Source of the DNA: Candidatus Poseidoniales archaeon
GTDB taxonomy: Archaea; Thermoplasmatota; Poseidoniia; MGIII; CG-Epi1
Assembly (NCBI GenBank): GCA_015658585.1
Contig: DQOP01000035.1
Span: 1 to 6,145 of the forward strand
DNA length: 6,145 nucleotides
Reading direction: 5' to 3'
Part shown: piece by piece, positions 1-3,366 of the stretch
Layout of the letters: each line of letters begins with the position of its first letter
How positions within the stretch are numbered: position 1 is the first letter of the stretch
Notes under the pieces: model-generated
Seen by the model: only the letters and a program-made list of their open reading frames with translations
Told to the model about the DNA's origin: nothing
Databases searched by the model: none
Made by a program: the position numbers and the translations under genes

Positions 1-848
1 ATGAAAAAAATCCTTCTATGGTAATCGTTGCGGGTGACGTTAATTCTACTATTGCCTGCGCTTTGGTCGCGGCCAAGCTTTTGATTCCTGTAGCTCACGT
101 CGAGGCTGGGCTGAGATCATTTGATATGAGTATGCCAGAGGAGATCAACCGTATCCTGACTGACAGGATATCTGACTTGCTTTTCACGCCATCTCCGGAT
201 GCGGACCAGAATCTCGCTAATGAAGGCGTGAAAGCTGAAAACATCAAACTGGTGGGCAATATCATGATCGATAGTCTATTGAATCACTCCAAAAAATCTG
301 AGAAGAGCGATATCCATAAGAAGTTAAATGTTTCAAAGGGAACTTATGCCTTAATTACCTTACACCGGCCCTCAAACGTAGATGATAAGAATACCTTTTC
401 AGGAATCATGGAAGCCCTGGAAACGATTGGTAAAGATATCCCCCTCATCTTTCCGGCCCATCCCAGAACCTCGAAAATGATAAACGAATTCGGTTTTGAT
501 AGCAGAATAAACCAGATTCCGAATTTTGTGGTAACTGAACCATTGGGATATCTTGATTTCCTGGCTCTGATGAAAAATGCTAAAGTAGTACTTACTGATT
601 CAGGGGGGCTTCAAGAGGAAACGACAGCACTAGGAATCCCCTGCATAACTATAAGAGAGAATACAGAACGACCGATAACTGTTGAGCAAGGCACGAATAC
701 AGTGGTTGGAAATTCTACTGAGAATATAGTCAAAGAGTGGAAGAATATTGCTAATACTGGCGGAAAGAAAGGTAGAATTCCCGAAATGTGGGACGGGAAA
801 ACAGCAGAAAGAATTGGAAAGGCTATAGTCGAATATTTTGATAATTAA
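1..848 (+). CDS. wecB: UDP-N-acetylglucosamine 2-epimerase (non-hydrolysing), 5'-truncated by the window edge
   Basis: Interconverts UDP-GlcNAc and UDP-ManNAc in the cytoplasm, supplying ManNAc-type sugars for surface glycans. The frame is open to the left edge (first full codon at base 3), so the ATG at 18 is internal; about 83 N-terminal residues are missing by comparison with E. coli WecB, leaving 281 visible. Numbering from base 3, the family signatures appear in order: GDVNST (11-16, its Asp matching catalytic Asp95 of E. coli), HVEAGLRS (32-39, Glu117), PEEINR (45-50, Glu131), TLHRPSNVD (119-127, the His of the HR motif matching His213), the UDP-binding DSGGLQEE (199-206), NTERP (220-224) and DGKTAERI (264-271). 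All catalytic residues I can place are intact. The gene ends in TAA at 846-848, overlapping the convergent yggS stop by 3 nt. Promoter and start are outside the window. The family call is firm; the pathway (N-glycan, S-layer or polysaccharide) cannot be read here. Confidence 0.96.
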   Translation, partial: EKNPSMVIVAGDVNSTIACALVAAKLLIPVAHVEAGLRSFDMSMPEEINRILTDRISDLLFTPSPDADQNLANEGVKAENIKLVGNIMIDSLLNHSKKSEKSDIHKKLNVSKGTYALITLHRPSNVDDKNTFSGIMEALETIGKDIPLIFPAHPRTSKMINEFGFDSRINQIPNFVVTEPLGYLDFLALMKNAKVVLTDSGGLQEETTALGIPCITIRENTERPITVEQGTNTVVGNSTENIVKEWKNIANTGGKKGRIPEMWDGKTAERIGKAIVEYFDN

Positions 849-1513
849 CGGGAACCAAAGATCGCGGTTCCCACACGTATGTGAGTGGCTCCTTCAGAAA
901 TAGCTTCAACAAAGTCGCCAGACATTCCCATGGACAAGAAGGGTAATTCAGTCCCCATCTTCTCTTGTAAATTATCTCGAAGATGTCTGAGTTGGGTGAA
1001 ATAAGGCTGGGCTGGCTCATGAAAAGGAGGGATGGACATCAAACCCCGGATTCGGATATTAGGTAACGCCAAGGCTTCCTCCACCAATGCTTCGATATCG
1101 GCCGGTTCTATACCTGACTTGGATAATTCACCACCCTGATTGACCTGAATCAGGATATCTTGACAGACCTTTTCCTCGGAAGAGACAAGGTCTATTTTTT
1201 TGGCCAGTTTTACGGAACCAACAGAATGAATCAGGTGGGCCTTACCTACTATCTTCCGGACCTTTTTGGTAGGTAATCTTCCTATGAAATGATAATTCAA
1301 TCCAGAAGGATGATAGCTAGTTTGCTTATCTGAGAAATCCTCGACATAATTCTCCCCAACATCAGTCAATCCTGCCTCGAATGCCTCCTTTATCATTTTC
1401 AAAGGCTTTGTCTTGGTGACACCGATCAGAGTTATCTCAGATACATCACGGCCAGCGGCAATCGTAGCTTCTCCAATCTTCTTGGAAATCGCATCCAGAT
1501 TCTGTGCTATCAT
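845..1513 (-). CDS. yggS: YggS/PROSC-family pyridoxal-phosphate-binding protein (PLP homeostasis)
   Basis: Member of the YggS / PLPBP family (COG0325), a single-domain TIM-barrel protein that binds PLP without known enzyme activity and buffers vitamin B6 and amino-acid/keto-acid balance in the cytoplasm. With the ATG at 1513 it has 222 residues, normal for the family. Visible motifs: GVTKTKP with the PLP-linking Lys at residue 34 (Lys36 in E. coli YggS), GENYV (53-57), HFIG (75-78), LIQVN and SKSGI (around 120-135), RGLMSIPP (156-163), LSMGMSGDF (193-201), and the phosphate-binding RVGTAIFG near the C-terminus. A longer frame to 1618 exists, but its extra 35 residues lie inside the upstream gene and do not resemble the family, and a strong GGAGG sits 7 nt before 1513. 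The start overlaps the upstream stop as ATGA, indicating translational coupling. From memory YggS is common in bacteria and eukaryotes and patchy in archaea, so lateral acquisition is possible but untested. Confidence 0.94.
   Translation of the reverse strand: MIAQNLDAISKKIGEATIAAGRDVSEITLIGVTKTKPLKMIKEAFEAGLTDVGENYVEDFSDKQTSYHPSGLNYHFIGRLPTKKVRKIVGKAHLIHSVGSVKLAKKIDLVSSEEKVCQDILIQVNQGGELSKSGIEPADIEALVEEALALPNIRIRGLMSIPPFHEPAQPYFTQLRHLRDNLQEKMGTELPFLSMGMSGDFVEAISEGATHIRVGTAIFGSR
850..872. other. Perfect 7-bp inverted repeat at the convergent gene end
   Basis: GGGAACC (850-856) and GGTTCCC (866-872) are exact reverse complements separated by 9 nt, starting one base after the wecB stop codon and lying inside the last codons of yggS (the GTAIFGSR end). 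Either transcript could form this stem-loop. No T-run follows on either strand, so a classical terminator is not supported. The conserved Gly-Thr and Gly-Ser codons account for part of the symmetry. Confidence 0.4.
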
Positions 1514-2193
1514 AGAATATCCTCCAACGGGACCTGCCCTGTCAAAACCAACAGGCCTATCAAGATTGGCTGGTGTATGACATATATTGTCAAAGTATTG
1601 CGGCCAAACCACAGCCACTTCTCAGGCCATTGAATTTCGGTCAATGGCTTGCCTTCGGGATAAATCCTGCTTGCAAGCGCCAGACCGATGAAAAATATGC
1701 CCAACCAGGGGTTCAAGGGAAAATAATCTACCGCAATGAAGCCGGTTTCTCTCAAACCAAGCCAGACCAGATTGGAATTTGATGACAATGGAATTATAAG
1801 AAGAAGTAGACCTATTCCAAACGCAAATTCAGGTTTACGCGCAACGGGAAAAGCCACGATACTGGCCAATGCCAGAAAATGTAGGATCCCAAAGCGAACA
1901 TACGCTGATGGCTCAAATATATAGGTTATAATCGTAATCACAAATGCCCAGAATATCAAACGCTTGGTCCTTCCAGTAGTCTTGGTAAAATCATATTCCA
2001 GACGGTGCGCCAGAAAATATGAGACGCCAGATATTCCAACAAATAATGAAGCTGTGATCCTGGCCAGCCACCACCACTGATCACCCGTCTCGGTGTTCAT
2101 TATCCCAAAATGGTTGAGATCGGTCACAAAATTCAAGACCAGCATCATGACCAGAGCTGTGGCCCGAAGTGAATCCAGTTCGTCTATTCTCAA
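1510..2193 (-). CDS. DUF1624 / HGSNAT-like multi-spanning membrane protein, putative acetyltransferase
   Basis: A 227-residue integral membrane protein resembling the DUF1624 / heparan-alpha-glucosaminide N-acetyltransferase catalytic-domain family (PF07786). Animal HGSNAT moves acetyl groups from cytosolic acetyl-CoA to glucosamine across a membrane; the substrate here is unknown. Visible: N-terminal RIDELDSLRATAL (family pattern R-x-E-x-D-x-x-R-G/A), LFVGISGVSYFLA (50-62), FGILHFLALA (101-110), NPWLGIFFIGLAL (161-173), and GRNTLTIYVIHQP (197-209), the IHQP being typical. About seven hydrophobic segments lie near 11-28, 42-62, 79-94, 98-118, 123-137, 159-176 and 199-219. The start is inferred to be TTG at 2193: it follows the previous stop codon directly, and the first ATG (the paired Met at 16-17) would delete the conserved N-terminal motif. 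AGGA lies 6 nt upstream. The family is fairly sure; the activity is inference. Confidence 0.85.
   Translation of the reverse strand: MRIDELDSLRATALVMMLVLNFVTDLNHFGIMNTETGDQWWWLARITASLFVGISGVSYFLAHRLEYDFTKTTGRTKRLIFWAFVITIITYIFEPSAYVRFGILHFLALASIVAFPVARKPEFAFGIGLLLLIIPLSSNSNLVWLGLRETGFIAVDYFPLNPWLGIFFIGLALASRIYPEGKPLTEIQWPEKWLWFGRNTLTIYVIHQPILIGLLVLTGQVPLEDIL
1521..1525 (-). promoter_or_regulatory. Strong Shine-Dalgarno site for yggS
   Basis: GGAGG on the - strand, 7 nt before the ATG at 1513, lies within the last codons of the DUF1624 gene. It decides the start of yggS against the longer frame beginning at 1618. Confidence 0.85.
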
Positions 2194-3366
2194 TTAGGAT
2201 CCTGCGACAATCTTGATTATATCGCCGTCTTGTAGTTCATAATCCTTACCTATTATCCGCTTGCTGCGACAATCTATGGCACGTATGAAACTGTCCCCTA
2301 TGTCTGTATGGACCTTATAGGCCAGATCATGGGCCGTAGACTCACGAGGGACAAGATAGGCATCTGGTAGAACGCGGCCCTGACTATCTGTAAAATGGGT
2401 CTCATCCTCAACAGGATAAACTGCAATTAGATCCAATTTTTCCAGAACTGCCGTTTCAATGCAATCCTGAACACCTGTCGAACCATGTTTCTTCAAAAAC
2501 TGCCGAATGGTCTCAAGTGCATTCTTCTGACCATCATTCAGTTGGCTATCATCCTTTAAGCTGAAATCAGAATCGCCCGAATTATATGTGATTAAACCTA
2601 CCTTAGTGGCATTCTTTAATGCCAATTCGTAGTCCGCAGCGGTTATTATCGCAGACGCTTTGTTCAATTTTTCAATATTATCCTTTGAAGATATATCTGC
2701 TTTATTGGCTGCAATCACAATCGGTTTTCCAATCTTTTGGAGATATCCTGCTAAGGTTAGCCCTTCATCGGACCCCCAATGCATAACTGGTTTGGAAATC
2801 TTGGCTTTCCTCAAAGCTAGAATAACTTGCTCTCTGGTAAACTTCAAGCCTGCCAATCTTTCGGAAAGGAAATTCTCGATCTTCTCACCGGATTCAACGG
2901 CACGAGCGCTACGAGACCAATTACGCACAACAATCTCGCCGATCCAATGGTGTAATTCATCTTCCAGGAATTTGATCTCATCCAGGGGATCTGCGCCTTC
3001 AACCGTATTCCCTTCCAGATCTGTCGTCCCAGAACAATCAACAATCTGGATCAGGACATCAGCCTGACGTAGATCATCAAGGAACTTATTACCCATTCCC
3101 TTTCCTTCATGTGCACCTGGGACCAGACCTGCGACATCGATAACCTCAATCGGAATGAAACGAATTCCATCGACGGAAAGTGAATTGTTGGGATTGGGGT
3201 CCAGTCCCAATTCCTTACTGGGACATGGTTTTCGAACATAGGCTATACCCACATTCTTGTCTATTGTGGTAAATGGATAGTCACCAATCTGGGCTGTGGC
3301 TGAGGTAGCTGCAGTAAAAAACGTTGATTTACCGGCGTTCGGTTTTCCGACTAACCCTATCTTCAT
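2194..3366 (-). CDS. ychF: Archaeal-type YchF/OLA1-like GTPase with TGS domain
   Basis: Obg-superfamily P-loop NTPase of the YchF/OLA1 group (COG0012), closest by memory to the archaeal PH0525 type; family members associate with ribosomes and translation or stress control. The 390 residues match the archaeal length. Order: G1 GKPNAGKST (7-15), G2 around YPFTTID (30-36), G3 DVAGLVPGAHEGKG (77-90), a helical insertion at about 115-205, G4 NKAD (221-224), and a TGS domain at about 313-388 (from VYPVEDE through HTDIGDSF to GDIIKIV). Leu81 follows G3 where Ras has its catalytic Gln, the hydrophobic substitution typical of this family. The canonical NKxD predicts guanine specificity, unlike bacterial YchF and human OLA1, which have NxxE and prefer ATP. 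The ATG at 3366 overlaps the upstream TGA by one base (TGATG) with only a weak GGCGGA before it. It ends in TAA directly abutting the next gene's TTG in the same frame. The symbol denotes the family, not proven ATPase function. Confidence 0.95.
   Translation of the reverse strand: MKIGLVGKPNAGKSTFFTAATSATAQIGDYPFTTIDKNVGIAYVRKPCPSKELGLDPNPNNSLSVDGIRFIPIEVIDVAGLVPGAHEGKGMGNKFLDDLRQADVLIQIVDCSGTTDLEGNTVEGADPLDEIKFLEDELHHWIGEIVVRNWSRSARAVESGEKIENFLSERLAGLKFTREQVILALRKAKISKPVMHWGSDEGLTLAGYLQKIGKPIVIAANKADISSKDNIEKLNKASAIITAADYELALKNATKVGLITYNSGDSDFSLKDDSQLNDGQKNALETIRQFLKKHGSTGVQDCIETAVLEKLDLIAVYPVEDETHFTDSQGRVLPDAYLVPRESTAHDLAYKVHTDIGDSFIRAIDCRSKRIIGKDYELQDGDIIKIVAGS
2200..2203 (-). promoter_or_regulatory. 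Probable Shine-Dalgarno site for the DUF1624 gene
   Basis: AGGA on the - strand, 6 nt before the inferred TTG start at 2193, lies within the last codons of the GTPase gene. It is a short match, but well spaced, and supports initiation at a non-ATG codon. Confidence 0.5.

Noticed and set aside
1..24. Short ATG frame at the left edge (MKKILLW then stop)
   Set aside because: It is out of frame with the wecB reading frame, which is open through this stretch and matches the family (KNPSMVIVAGD).
872..883. Imperfect palindrome CACACGTATGTG
   Set aside because: Only four paired bases per arm, within conserved yggS codons; expected by chance.
1195..1201. T7 run on the + strand as a possible archaeal U-tract terminator for wecB
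   Set aside because: It is about 350 nt beyond the wecB stop and is explained by Lys-Lys-Ile codons of yggS; no second T-run nearby supports it.
1514..1618. A 35-residue N-terminal extension of yggS, starting at 1618
   Set aside because: It lies wholly inside the DUF1624 gene, does not resemble the YggS family, and the strong GGAGG before 1513 gives the usual family length.
2197..2202. GGATCC palindrome just before the DUF1624 start as an operator
   Set aside because: A single 6-base palindrome within coding sequence; the AGGA part is adequately explained as a ribosome site.
2660..3067. A 135-codon + strand frame opposite the GTPase
   Set aside because: The GTPase on the - strand is conserved throughout this stretch; the + frame shows no motif or ribosome site.
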